Source: Bidens hawaiensis (taxonomy: Eukaryota > Streptophyta > Magnoliopsida > Asterales > Asteraceae). From it: 64,000 nucleotides of DNA. The notes under the pieces were generated by a model. The model saw only the letters and a list, made by a program, of their open reading frames with translations. It was not told the origin of the DNA and made no database searches. Below are positions 11,526-24,100 of the stretch, piece after piece. A program made the translations under genes and the position numbers. The stretch covers positions 515,029 through 579,028 of the forward strand of contig JAIQDT010001733.1 in the NCBI GenBank assembly GCA_021521415.1, read 5' to 3'. Positions within the stretch are counted from its first letter, which is position 1. Each line of letters starts with the position of its first letter.

Positions 11526-12063
11526 ACAGCCGCTGTTCGGTTTCTTTCCAGCATTTTGAGCGATTTTAACACCCTTGCTATGGTTCAATATCACCCACTA
11601 CGCTTCCCGACCATTTTCGGTCGCTTATACACTAAAAAAGCTTGGATCTTTAAACTTCAAATATCAAGAATCATACCTTTTTGGGCTTGTTTGGATCTCG
11701 TTTACTTGCTAGTACACTAATCGCTCTCTCTCGGACCTGCCCGACTCTTCCCTTGGCTCGGCCGGCCGGCGGCGGTATGCGTGTGGTGTGTGTGTGTGTT
11801 TTGGGGTGTTAGGGAGTTTGGTGAAAATGAAGATATTTTGGGATTTTGGGGGTATTTATATCCCTGAAATCCCATTCTCATTTAACCCATCTCAATTAAT
11901 CCACGTCCAAGACCCGCTCCCTACCCGATATTAATTAATTACGCGAAATCACTAAACATAACTTCCTTTATTCATCATTAAAATTTTTAGGATGTTACAA
12001 AACCTGACTCAATGGGGTATTCCTGTAATAATGGGTTTCTTTCTTGATAGTTTTTCTTTCTTC

Positions 12064-13500
12064 TTTTTTTTTTAAGATAAACTTCATTCAAAAAACACCA
12101 CTAGTGAGTCGTCAAAACAAGGACCCATATGCAATCTAAAGTTACATTAAATCCAACGGATATTTACACCATACATTCCAATCTGCAGATTTCAATCTAG
12201 ACCTATGCCGGAACCAAAAAATCAAACACGACTTAACCGTTTCCACCACTTTGATTGCTCTCCGTGCTTTACTGTTAAAAAATCTAGCATTTCTTTCATT
12301 ACAAATGCACCACAATGTAGAAACTACAATGCTGTGAATCAGCTGGTTATCCTTCTTGGTGTTGATATAGTTGTCAGCCAACATCAACAAGTCTCTAACC
12401 CCAAAGGCAAAAAATAATGGACAATCCACACCAACTCCCTATCCTTGACCAAACTTCCATAGTGAGCATACATCCTGTGAACAAGTGAATCGTCGTTTTC
12501 GGATCAGCTTCGCATAGAGGGCGCAACTCGTCATCTATGTGAACCCACGCCTAACTAGCTCCACTCGAGTAGGAAGTTTATTAAGCTCGGCTGGCCATAC
12601 CATTATGTTACATTTCAATGGGGCCCAACCCCACCATTTCATTTTAAGAACAGGAACCGAAACCTGTCTGTTGGAAAGCAATTTCTTAACCATCTTGACC
12701 GTGAACAAGCCATTAGTATCTCTCCTCCATAACCAACAATCTTGACCTCCTTTCCAATCGTGGTCATGAATAGCTGAAAGAAGTTCAAATAATTCAGCAA
12801 CTTCTTCATGAGTGGTAGAATTTCTACGCCACTCCCATTCCAATCGCTTTTCACCGTTACATAGCACAACCCGATTTGCAATTGTAGCCCATTTATTTTT
12901 TTTTCCAATCTGAACAAGTTAGGAAATAAGAATCTAAGCGGCTCATTCCCAAGCCAGGAGTCTCCCCAAAAGTTAACTGAATTCTCATCACCTATAATAC
13001 CAACAAAATAGCTGTTAAGATCTCTGTCATTCAGGAGCTTTTTTTCACCTAGTTTCACTATCTGTTTCCAACACCCGCTAGAAGAAAGCCTACATGGTAA
13101 CATTGTCTAGGTTCGGCTAGATCCATGATACCATTACCTTTTTCTACAAACAATTGCCATCCTTCTTAAATCTCCAAACCCATTTAAGAAGTAGAGCTTC
13201 ATTAGTGACTCTAAGATTGGTGATACCCAAACCGCCCTCATTCTTGGCCTTGTAACCGAGTCCCAAGCCACCTAACAAATTTTTTTCTCTTCGATAGACC
13301 CTGCCCATAAAAAGCGCCTCATTTTACTTTCAAGTTTCTCAATCACCGCAAATGAGCTTTGTATAAAGAGAAATAATAGACAGGTAGATTTTCAAGCATC
13401 GATTTGATAAGTGTCACTCTTCCCCTGATAGATATCGTCTCCTTGATAGTGGTTCTTGGAAGAGTCAGTCCTAGAACGTCAAAATCAGTATTGAAGATTT
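12064..13500 (-). mobile_element. 5'-truncated L1-type LINE, decayed
   Basis: Minus-strand frames in order read the end of the reverse transcriptase domain (RRFLW, GGLGI-like words near 13,340-13,200), then SGCWKQIVKLG and NSVNFWGDSWLG (13,103-12,900), the RT zinc-binding domain (CWLWRRDTNGLFTVKMVKKL, 12,867-12,535), and a C-terminal tail (WCICNERNARFF, 12,429-12,142). These frames are separated by frameshifts and stops, so it is inactive. A T-run at about 12,064-12,074 marks the poly(A) tail. The upstream endonuclease and most of the RT are missing, as expected for 5' truncation during target-primed reverse transcription. The right edge is approximate. Confidence 0.8.
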
Positions 13501-13745
13501 AGTCACTTGATTACTGAGAACATTATTAAAAGCAAATATTTAATTGGTTAAGAGTTAAAAGACTAATTATCGAACCGAACAGGACACGCTATTATTTATT
13601 TATTTATGTGTAGACATGAGATGCATAAAGCCAAAGCATGCTCATCATCGTCATCAGGTCTCCTTTCACATTCACACTTTAATGGCGTGACTGATTCCAT
13701 TTGAATCCATCATCCTTCATTGATTGACCACTACACACATACACA

Positions 13746-16700
13746 ATGCAGGTTATTTCAAGCTTACGATTAACTCACTCTTTTATTCATATGTCAATTT
13801 TAAACCCTAACTTCCATAATCTGTTAATTAGATTGCTGAATTTGTTGCAGACGCGAACAGTGCAAGTGGAACAGCTTTCAGATCTGGCCACCGAACGAGA
13901 AATTCACGAGTTTTTCTCATTCTCCGGCGAAATCGACCATATCCAGATCTGTCGGTCAGTTACTTGCTTTATTGATATTGTTCATTATTAATAATATTAT
14001 TAGAGAATAATGTTTGTTTGTCTGTATGCTGATTTAGGGATTGTGGAAGGAAGAAGAGTGCATTTGTGACATTTACAGATCCTAAAGCTCTTGAAATTGC
14101 ATTATTGTTATCGGTAATAATAATTATTATTATTATTCACCTTTTAGAGTGTTTAACCGAACCGTTAACCGAAAAAATGAACTGAAATTAACTATATGAT
14201 AAGATTGGGTTATGGTTACACTTAATGTGTCTTCGTTAACTGACTTTGACCGACGCCGAACTTAACCTTGAAAGTTTGTGTTTTACTAATTTTATACCTA
14301 CATGGCTACATTTCTAGCTTTGAACGTTATTGATGCTGTAAAGTGTAAACGAACTGAACTAAACAAGGCCTTGTTCATGTTTGTCCGTTAAGCTTTTATT
14401 GGACAAGCGAACGGCCCACGAGCAGTTAACTTACCAAAATTTCTTGTTCATGCTCATTAATTAAGGAAATGAATTTGTTTGTGAACAGTTTGCGAACACA
14501 TACGATGCTTTATTTGATCTGGCTAACTAAGAATGGTCAGTGTCAACGGTTTGGTCTGGCTACCAAGTTTGTGTTGGAGTTTTTTATAACATTCATATTC
14601 ATATGTTAGTTTTACATCCAAATTAATCACACAATACTTGCATATATTTTTGTTTTATTGTTTTTAAATTTTAATAATAATTTTGCTTAAATCTATACAA
14701 TAAGATTAGAAGTCATTAAAAAGCTAAGCAGTTAATGCGGAAAAATATCAGATATCGGTCAATGACTGATATGTGAGATATCAGTTATCGCAGTGAGATA
14801 TCGGTAATTTTAATATCATGTGAAATTCATATATATAGCAATTTAACACTAATAATTTAGTATAGTCTCCTACTATTAACAAATTAACCTTTTGCAAATT
14901 GCAAAACACTAACAATCTTAGCAAGTAAGAATTGATTAAGACTTAAAACAATAACATTGAACACTAAAAGTTGATAATTAAGACTTAAAGCACTGATATC
15001 GGGAATATCAGTGAAATATCGGTCAAATATTAGTCAAATAACGGTCAATATCGTTGATATTATCGGTACAGATATTCTGAACCAATATTCTGACTTATAT
15101 ATCGTCAAGGGACCAATAACCGATATATCACTGATATATCGATGATATATCGGCAGTATCGACTGCATAGTTAAAAAGTATTAAAACTGTTAATGAACAA
15201 ACATAACATTAACTAATATAAACGGACTTAAACGAACACACATTCGAGCGTTCACAATCACAATTGAACAGACATGGCCTCTGTTCGTGTTCGCTCATTT
15301 AGTTAATCGAACGGAATTCTTTGTTCATGCTCATTCATTTGTTAAACGGGCGAAAAAAATGAACCTTCCGCTGAACAGTTCGCAAACGTTTGGTTTGTTT
15401 ACAGCCCTACTAATAACTTTTCATATTATTAATATCACTAATATACGAATGTTAAGACCAGAAATTACTGTTGCTGTTATTCATGAGTATTCTGTTTACA
15501 ACTGTTATTTATTCATAAAACAGATGTGTATAAGTTTCTTTTTCATAAATAAATCAAGCTGTGTTATCTGTAACCATTTTCTTACAGGGAGCAACACTAG
15601 TCGATCAGGTCATTAAAATAACTCCAGTTGAAAACTATGTACCAAAACCTGAGTTGCAGGTATATCTATCACAAATTATACGCTCATTCTCACCCACAAA
15701 CACACACACATGATAATTAAAACTTATATTATGACTCACTTCTTTCAGGAAGTTAGTGCAGCCGATAACACTTTTAACATGAGTCGACAAAATTCTTTTT
15801 CAAACACGACATCTCCTAGTAGAAGAGTGTATGCAAGTAAAGCACAAGATGTTGTATCGAGTGTGTTGGCTAAAGGGTCAGCTATCGGTCAAGATGCAAT
15901 AAATAAAGCTAAAGCCTTTGATGAAAAACATCAACTAAGAGCCAATGCATCCGCCAAAGTAATATCTTTGGATAAAAAAGTAGGACTTACAGACAAGTTT
16001 AGTGTCGGGATCTCGGTGGTGAATCAAAAAGTAAAGTCTGTGGATCAACGGCTTCAAGTTTCTGATAAAACGATGGCGGCGTTAATGGCAGCCGAGAGGA
16101 AGTTAAATGACACGGGATCGGCTGTTAAATCAAGCAGGTTTGAACTTTCAAGTTCTGTTTGATTGTTAGTTTAAATTAACTGCTTTTATTGTTGTTTTTT
16201 GTTGATATTGTATGGTTGTTTGTTAGATATGTGACGGCTGGAGCAGCGTGGTTAAACGGGGCGTTTGGTAAAGTGGCGAAAGCTGGACAAGTGGCGGGTA
16301 CAAAGACGAGACATAAATGGAATTTGGCAGTGTCGAATTTAACTACAAAGGTATGATGTATTTTTATGAATATAAGATTTATGAGGTTTTGACGATGAAA
16401 AAAATAATAAACTTTAGACATGATACATTATCGTGAAAATTCAACAACATTCTTATAAAAATTCATAAAAGAAAAGGGAAAATCACGAAAATGGACAAGT
16501 CGACCGTCAAAATGACCAAAATGAGCATATACTAAGTTATATTTCAAATAATAAAATAATTGCGAATCACATTTTTGCGCACAATAGGTGAGAAATGTAT
16601 GCATATGAGGTGGAAGAACCAGATCATCACAGGTGTCCTAATTACACGTAGTGGTGTCTCATTGGGCGAAAATTACTCTTTGGGGTCAACATGGAGCGTA

Positions 16701-17009
16701 ATTTTTGCCCACTGGTGTAGTCTTTTTTAATAAAGACGTGTGCCATAATTTGGATCATCCACTTCATAGGCGTAAATTTGGCCTATTGTGCCAAAGATGT
16801 TATGTGTGATTGTTTTATTTGTGGAGAAAGCGAATGTTTATGGGGAAGTTTAATTTATTCGATGTTCATTTTGGTGATTTTCTAAAAGAAAATGTTTGTT
16901 CACGCGCAAAATAGTGCGTGAAGGTAAAAAAAGGTGACCTTTTTTTATTTTTTTGTAAATTATATAAATGGAAGTTTTTGATACGCAGGATTCTAGCATT
17001 GCAGCATGA
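13746..17009 (+). CDS. BPA1-like RRM protein (binding partner of ACD11 family)
   Basis: Seven exons: 13,746-13,751, 13,851-13,954, 14,038-14,113, 15,588-15,659, 15,749-16,137, 16,227-16,350 and 16,989-17,009. All have GT-AG borders and compatible phase, giving 263 residues. The first exon is only ATGCAG. An RRM follows (TRTVQVEQLSDLATEREIHE, FFSFSGEIDHIQI, and KSAFVTF as the RNP1-like strand), residues about 3-76. The second half has the family's Ala/Lys-rich helical region (SKAQDVVSSVLAKG, NKAKAFDEKHQL, ASAKVISLDKKVGL) and the WLNGAFGKVAKAG block. The family includes BPA1 and BPL proteins, which bind the ceramide-1-phosphate carrier ACD11 and affect cell death and immunity; the role here is inferred. 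The frame is intact. The third intron is 1.47 kb and full of repeat debris. Confidence 0.85.
14114..15587. other. long intron of the BPA1-like gene with repeat debris
   Basis: The intron holds an AACCGAACC-type segment, words of the GTTCGTTTA/TGTTCATG kind that recur at 15,240-15,400, 18,050-18,130 and 44,940-45,070, and a 14,740-15,170 patch dense in ATATCGG/CCGATAT words. No coding sequence was recognised. Confidence 0.6.
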
Positions 17010-18180
17010 GTTAGGCCGACGATTGGAGTTTATAGCTATTGAAATCCGGTATTCAGATTGTGAGATACCTTAAATGTTGTGCCGTTGGTTTTATGGTTAG
17101 TTTTGTGATTCTTTTATTGTTTTCATCATCAGTGTATTTCATCTCCTGTAAGTGTGTAAAACCATCAAGGAAAATTAAACAATGTTTTGATCTCAGAATC
17201 GTTGCAAACTATATAAGGTAATGCCCAATATAAGCTAGATATAATATATATTTGGATGATAGTATATAGCGCAAGGACGAATGAATTAAAAATCAATGTT
17301 TTTTATGTGGTCACTGGCTCAATCAGTCGGCCAACAGAGAGAGGAGGACGCTAAAAGCCGATTATATGTTCTGGGTCCGTTAGCGGTTCTTGATTCAGTT
17401 TTCCCATCGGTCGGGTTTTCAAAATACTGTATAAAACATCATGTTTAGTTACATGATACGAAATACACCTTAAAGTTTTTAAGAGACCATTCATTTAAAG
17501 GTTTTGATTCATACTCTTAACTAGTTTCTTCATTAATTTTTCATTTATATGTTTTGCCATTTTTTGATTAATTTTTATAATAATTATCATAAAAGGACCA
17601 AAGGAATATAGTTATAAAATGTGCCCGGGATCTTTAATTAATCCTAGTATCTAATATTATTTATATTTGTCGACTACGATGATTATGTATTTGACTAAGA
17701 GAAAGAATAAGAATTTATTCACATGCTTCAACTAAATTTATAGGAATACTCCCATTGATGTACTCCTGTCATGTTATAAGGTTTCGAATAATGTTGAAAT
17801 GAGCCTTTCACATCGTATGTGTACATGCTATATGACAAAGTGAAAAATGACCATATATTTATATTGATCACATGGCTTTGTCAGTGATTACATTACCTGT
17901 TTATTTTTCAGTAAAATATATCATACAGTAAAATATATCATATAGACTATAGGTTCGTGCTCATTCACTTAGTTTTAACTTGAACATATAACTGAACATG
18001 TTTTTTTTTTTTTGTTATTGTTCGTTCATAAATAAACGGGCATGCTCGTGTTTGCTCGCTTAAAACCTAAACAAATAGTTCACGAATGTAAAGGAATGAA
18101 AACAAACATAAACGAACGTAATTGAACAAATAACATAATTGACCAAACATATAAGTGAAGGTGTAAACGAGCCCATCTGA
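17010..18180. other. 3' UTR and downstream spacer of the BPA1-like gene
   Basis: The first 200 bp probably include the 3' UTR. The rest is AT-rich spacer with one patch of TGTTCGTTCATAAA-like repeat words after 18,000. No other gene seen. Confidence 0.45.
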
Positions 18181-18402
18181 GCCCAAGTTCGGCTTGTTTC
18201 GAGCTCTTTTTCTAAAGCTCGAGCTCGGCTCGTGAGTTGTTTTTTCAAGTCTGGTCTCAGCTCATTTATTATTTATTAATTAATTTATATTCATTTTTTA
18301 ATTATTACTTCATATATTTTGAGAAAAACCTTAAAATGAGCCTAAGCTCAACTCGAGCTTGACTGTGAAGTGTTAAGTTAATACATAGAAGTCCAAAATA
18401 GG

Positions 18403-18459
<57 letters not shown>

Positions 18460-18886
18460 AGGCTTGTTAAGGCTCGACGAGTTTAAACGAGCTTCAGATA
18501 CAAGACTCGAGCTTGAGCTTGATAACTATGGTTGTCTGATTCTTCCAAGAACAACTGCAATTTGGTTATATTTTGTAACCTAAGTTGGTATAATCATGTC
18601 TGATTTCAAGTAATATTTTTGATTATTAGTGTTTTATAACTACATATGTGCACACACACACTGGAATACACACATTGTATTTATAAATGGTAAATTTTGA
18701 GTTTGCTGTTAGGTCATATTTTTCATTCATGAAAAATTGTTTTATAATATCCGTTAGGTTAATTATTTTGATCGTAGGACTGTAAACGAAATTGTACGCT
18801 TGTATACCAATCATTTTGTTCGTTTACTTTATAAATGAATGGACATAAACACCTATGTTGTTTGTTCATGGACGCTCATTTGTTAA
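18180..18886. repeat. left part of a tandemly duplicated spacer unit
   Basis: This stretch (an AGCTCG-rich block, an (AT)n tract at 18,405-18,454, then unique AT-rich sequence) corresponds in order to 45,740-46,560. Examples are the shared words GTTAATTATTTTGATCGT and TATAAATGAATGGACAT. Its continuation is found on the far side of the Tat element at 44,793, so both belong to one unit split by the insertion. Confidence 0.6.
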
Positions 18887-18923
18887 AGTATGCTTACATA
18901 TTAATTAAAATAAGTTAAATAGT
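18887..18923. repeat. 37-bp flanking duplication, left copy
   Basis: Identical over 37 bp to 44,793-44,829, each copy directly touching the end of the outer retrotransposon. The paralogous unduplicated unit near 46,550-46,575 has only one copy of the matching region. Confidence 0.85.
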
Positions 18924-19986
18924 TGAAGAAACACTAGGTGACCCCTGCAGATTACGGATAACTTGGGGGTTAAATAGATGTTTCCCACGAGGGTTAGGTC
19001 CGGCAAAGATGGTTATTCTTCTAATGACCTGCAAAACAGACACCGTGAGCTCGTCACTGAGAAGGGGGGGGTACCTCCTTGTGACCACCCTCCGGCGTGA
19101 GAATCAGACTAGATTGCTCTTGAATATAAGTGTATACTAAGAGAAATGACTAGAGCAGATATCAGATAATATATGAAGATATAAGATAAGATAAGATATG
19201 ATACCGTTCCAAGGTGTTGGAGTATTTATAGCCGAAGGTAGGTGTCCAAGAAGGTACAGCCGGCTGTATTATATTCCTTTTCTACCAACTGTGGGCTACG
19301 CACGTGCCGTGCTGGTGGTTGGTGGGTAGGCAGCGGCTGATAGTGACATGGCCGGCTGTGTACTATTCCTTTTCCACCAACTGCAGGCTATGCACGTGCC
19401 ACGACAAGGGTTGGTGAGTAGGCAGCGGCTGATAGTGACATTAAGTACTAGAGCGTGCTGCTCGTCGTACTGTTGTCAGTGAGCTGTCGCAGCTTTGGTC
19501 AGATCTTTTGTCCATACCTTGGCAGGTATAGTACAAAAGATCATCCAGTAGCGTACAGACTGGCTCATTTGGGCGGGAGTATTCCCGGCTTTGGGCGGGA
19601 GTATTCCCGGCTTGCTCATTCCTTCTTCAGGTGACATTACTGAATTATTTGAGAGTTAGTGCCTTGTGCGTGTAGCCTTGCTGCGCGGGTAGCCTTCCCT
19701 GATGGCTAGTATTCGTAGCTGCGGGAACAGGCGGAGTACGTCACCATTGGGAGGCTTTTCCTGCGGGAACAGCTTGCGTACTGCGCGTAAGGACGTCGCG
19801 TCTCTGAGCATGGTTGGTCCTGCGGATCCAGTTGGTCTTTGCGCAGACGTCCCTCAGGAGTCTTGCGAGTTCAACTGCGCAGACGTCTCTGTTTAAGATG
19901 AGTCTTGCGGGTCCAACCGCGCAGACGTCCCTGTTCAAGGTGAGTCTTGCGGGTCCAACTGGGCTCTGCTGGGACCTACCTCTTCA
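18924..19986 (-). repeat. LTR of the Tat-like element (3' LTR)
   Basis: Read on the minus strand it carries TATAAATAC (19,230-19,222), a core promoter in the same orientation as gag. Two tandem copies of a roughly 93-bp block (about 19,258-19,440) each contain GCACGTGCC, a G-box core. Against the other LTR I count 14 substitutions and 2 indels. Confidence 0.9.
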
Positions 19987-19997
19987 AGTCCCCCCAG
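19987..19997 (-). promoter_or_regulatory. polypurine tract of the Tat-like element
   Basis: CTGGGGGGACT on the minus strand lies immediately before the LTR start TGAAGA. This is the expected place for plus-strand DNA priming and it fixes the element's orientation. Confidence 0.7.
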
Positions 19998-20376
19998 TCC
20001 AATGTTCTTCTCATGAATTGTTAATAAGTGAGGTGAACTTTTGGACTTAAGCAAGGGGTTTTGAAAAGGGTTTAGTTTTAAGGTTTTCCATGGGGATTCT
20101 TCCCGCGGAAGTCCTAATGTCACGTGCAGAATTTCCCACTGTTCTGCTTGATCTTTGGGTACGATGCGGGTAGGTGTGTAACCTCCTCGCAAGTCGGGAG
20201 CGTTGAGTGTCACTTGTGTAGATTTTCCACGGGGTTTTGATAGTTTTAAACATAGTGATCAATTATGTTAAACAACCAATTCCATCTTGGAGCTTCCAAC
20301 AATCTAGTTCTCAACGTTCCCGCTATGCGGGGATGTTATCCCTTTCCGCAAGCATGGCCCAGAAGATCCTTCTTGG

Positions 20377-20660
20377 TTTCAATTCCCTGCGGAGTGCTAA
20401 GTATGTGAAGGGTTTCGCCTTAACACTGTACCCGCACTCGTCTTATAGTTACTTTACTTCCAAGGTATTCCTGGCTTCAATTCCCTGCGGGTGCTAAGTA
20501 TGTGAAGGGTTTTGCCTTGACACTGTACCCGCACCCGTCTTATAGTTACTTGGTTGCCGAGGTATTGGCTTCAATTCCCTGCAGGTGCTAAGTATGTGAA
20601 GGGTTTTACCTTGACACTGTACCCGCACCTGTCTTATTGTTACTTGGTTGCCAAGGTAAG
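20377..20660 (+). repeat. three tandem ~95-bp repeats upstream of the antisense gene
   Basis: Copies start near 20,377, 20,475 and 20,569 with TTCAATTCCCTGC, followed by GTGCTAAGTATGTGAAGGG and TGTACCCGCAC. They lie about 330-600 bp upstream of the antisense gene's TATA box and could be an enhancer-like repeat. That function is inference. Confidence 0.8.
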
Positions 20661-20910
20661 GGGGTATAGTCCCGCTTACTTTTGAATCTTTTTGAATCTT
20701 TTTGAAATTCGAAGAGTTGGTGAAAGGATAAGAACAGTCCAACTGTTGAAGGGACGTCAGCGTGGTGTGACGGTTTCTTCTGACAGTTTCAGGACGTGCA
20801 TGAAGTTATGGCGACGTGACAGTATATGGTCATTCCAGGCGCTTTTTCAGGCGCGTGGGTGCGAGTTTTCGGGCGCGTGTCCTGTCAACAACTGTTGCCA
20901 GCTTGCTTTT

Positions 20911-20995
20911 TCCACGTGTCATAGTTTCATTGCACCTGCATGTCTCTCTCTCCCCCGCATTAAATTCATCGCATTCATTGCGATGAGTATATAAA
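20911..20995 (+). promoter_or_regulatory. core promoter of the antisense gene
   Basis: A TATATAAA box at 20,988-20,995 stands 127 bp before the ATG at 21,122 and is followed by a CT-rich leader. A CCACGTGTC (G-box/ABRE-like) word lies 75 bp upstream of it. The promoter points opposite to the LTR promoters of its host element. Confidence 0.65.
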
Positions 20996-21121
20996 GGGGG
21001 AGAGGGTTCAGCTTCATCCACACTCACTTCTCTCTTCTTCTTCTAAACGATTTCCGGCGAATACTCTAACTTTTCTGTCGAGCATTCTCCTGAAATCGTT
21101 CTTCTTTCCATCCTTCAATAC

Positions 21122-24100
21122 ATGTCTTCCATTCGTGATCCTGAGGCTATTGCCGAGGAGTCCGACGTGTACACCAAGAACCCAATGTCCGCGTCTGATA
21201 AGGACGATAAGAGTACTGCTGGCGAGTGCCAGTGTGCTCTTTCCGTTGACCTTTACCAGTACATCGTCAAGAAGTTCATGCTCGAGCCTTTCGAGCCTGA
21301 GTTTCCTGAGCCTCACCAGACGGTGTACGATGCCCCCAAGGGCGAGATTGGGGTGTATGCTGCATTCTTCATCTATGGGAATCTGAGGTTCCCATTGACG
21401 AAGTTTGTGTACCGTGTGTTGGAGAAACACGGTGTACACTTAACGGAGGTGCATCCGATGGCGATCGCAAAGGTTCGCCACTTTGAATGGGTGTGCCACA
21501 TTCTGGCCGTTGAGCCTCGCGTCGACCGCCTGATGACCTTCTACTCCTGGAGGTGCATCCAGGGCTGGTACACCTTGATCACTCGGATCAAGGGTTTGAA
21601 GATTTGTGCTACCGAGCGCAGTCTTCGGTCTTGGAAGCGGGAGTTCTTCTATATCTCTGCCCGTGTCGTCCCTATTGCAATGACATTCAAGAACGGGAGG
21701 GCACTCCCGAACCTTCACGCCTCCAACTACCAGGAGGCGGAATGGTTTACCAAGATCTCCCGGATCCAGACTCCGGTTTACCGCTTTGCGGAGTCTGGGA
21801 TGGTGATGCTCGGGATGAGCCGGGTATGGAAGGATGCTGAGGCAGAGGCGCCACAGATACCCATCGTCCTCGAATACGGTTTGAACTCTATCCCTTACGG
21901 TATGCTTCATATCCTTTTGCTGATTTAGGGTTTTTCTTCTAACTGTTTCTGTTTATTTTCAGAGGGGAACAACTTGCAGTCGCTTCTGCAACCGCGTGAG
22001 AGCGGTGGTCCCGCTCGGCTGGGTACTCGTGCTCTCGACGAGAACGAGTTGCCCATCTTGGAGCAAACGGCGGATCTGTTTGTGGAGGTCTACCCGCCAG
22101 GCCACGAAATTCTGAGCGCCACGCGGCCAGGTAAGGGTTTCATTAACCCTCGCCCTCTTCATACTCAAACCTCTGCTGGAGTTTCTCTAATTTTGTCATC
22201 TTCTGATGAGGAATCCGCAGACGGTCCTTTCTTCGTGAGGAAGAAGAAAGCTGCCGGCGTGAAGGGCAAGGCGAAGGTTGCCCCCACTGCCGATCAGGGG
22301 AACCGGTCTGACTCGGAGACCGAAAGTGAGGAGGCGGCGGGGAACCCTGGTGGTAGTGAGACAACTGTCCCGGAGGTTGAGACAGCTGTCACCTCCGATC
22401 CGCCCAGTACGACGACGGTGACCGGCGTGAAGAAGCCGGCTCCATCGGATTCGTCCCGCCTGTCAGAACCTTCAAGCTCAAGAAAACTCGTAAGTGTAAA
22501 TTAATCTTACCCGCGATTATTTCCGCCATTGTTTTTAATATCTTGTCTTCATGCAGGCGTGGATGCTACCGCATTCCAGAGTGGAGCGGGGAGGAGCGTT
22601 TCTGGACCCATGACGGTAGGTTTGGTCAATCTACCCGAGGCGATGACCCAGGCGGCTGCGCCTGTTTGCAGCATTGGTTCAGTTGCTCATCCCGTTGAGG
22701 CAACTGTTCCAACTGTAACGTCCTCTCCGCCGGCTGTCAGTGCCATATTCACTGCATCCTTCACTGAGCCGGCGGTGATTGTTTCTGCGGGCTCCTCCGC
22801 AGCGGCGGCCACGGTTGTGAGTTCACCCCCAGTGAGTTCACCTCCGATGGTCTCTACCGCGGCGGCTTCAACCGTGCCTCCGGCACCAGCGACTACTTCG
22901 TCCCCGGCCGATTCAGCAGGTATGTTCAGGGTTGGGGCTTCTAGCCAATCTCTGCCTCCTTCCTATCTGCATGACCTCTTGGATGGATATCCCTTAGGTT
23001 CGGGTGATGGGTTTGGCGGCTACCGGCCTGTTGTCGACCCTACAGGTGCGTAGGGTTATTTTGGCCTATTATCTTTTTTTTTATCATCTTTTCCTAACTG
23101 CTTTTTGTTTTTGCAGTGTCGGATTCGAATGAGGTGTATGTTCCACGGTGGAACATCCGCCGGGGAACAACCCTTCGGACGGCTGTGGACTGTGTCGAGT
23201 GGGCGCGTCACGCGGCCCCAAGTGGCGCGTTGGGGAAAGCCATGTCTAGCTACCAGGATGGTAGGCTGACAAACGAGCTTCGGATTCTCCTTGCCCGGAT
23301 GCAGCCGCGCGTCGAGTTGCTTTGTCGTGAAACGACAAGTTAAAGGCTGCGCGTATCCAAGAAGTGGCTCAGGCGCGTGCTATCCGGGAAGAGAACAGGA
23401 GACTTTCCGCAATTGCTGCGGAGAAGGAAAAGGCCTTCAAGGCCCTCGAGGTTGAAGTGCAGGCCCGGCTCGAGGCCCGTTCCAAGGCTACCCAAGCTGT
23501 TAACGAACAGCTTCGGTTGGCTAAGGAAACTGCGCGGAACGTGACCGAGAGGGCCACCAAAGCTGAAGCCGTTGCCGAACCTCTGCGCGCCGAAAATGAG
23601 GAGCTTAAAGCCAAACTAGAGAGGCTTCAGCAGGCTCATGATGCTTTGGCTATGGAAGACGCCAAGAAGCTTCAAGAGATCTTGGATCAGAGGGGTATGC
23701 TTGACCATACTGAGCGTAAGCTGAAGGGCGTTGAAGAGGCTGCTGCTAAGGAAGTGTTGCTTGCCAACCTTAACAAGAATGAAGCCGAACGCGCCCGTGA
23801 CCAAGCTCAAGTTGCCCTCCAAGAAGCTCTGATTACCAAGGAATGGCTTCTACGAGAAGCGTTGTCGCAGGTATGCGTAGCTTCATAATATCTTTATGCT
23901 TTTCTTTTTACTTAGAAAAGGTTTTGATACTTGTATTTTTTCTTGTAGGTTGTGCATCGAATCTTCACGGACACGTCTTATGACGATGCCATGAGCGCAG
24001 CCCTCAACGCTTCTCATGAGGATGGGGAAAAGGCTGGCTTCCTGCTTGGTCTAGGGTTTGTTGAGAAGGGCATCCCGCCTTCCAACTTCCCTCTATACGA

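Larger units (their letters stand above)
9682..11999 (-). mobile_element. solo LTR of a retrotransposon
   Basis: The 2,318-bp block begins TGTAAGGCCCC and ends GGATGTTACA on the plus strand, so the LTR starts TGTAACATCC and ends GGGGCCTTACA on the minus strand. It is flanked by the perfect 5-bp duplication aaacc (9,677-9,681 and 12,000-12,004). No internal retrotransposon domain lies inside. TG...CA ends and a 5-bp TSD with no internal region define a solo LTR, the product of recombination between the two LTRs of one insertion. It contains several tandem-repeat arrays, listed separately. Confidence 0.85.

Noticed and set aside
11361..11720. 119-codon frame with repeated SGELGL-like words
   Set aside because: It is a translation of the LTR minisatellite and not a protein-coding gene.
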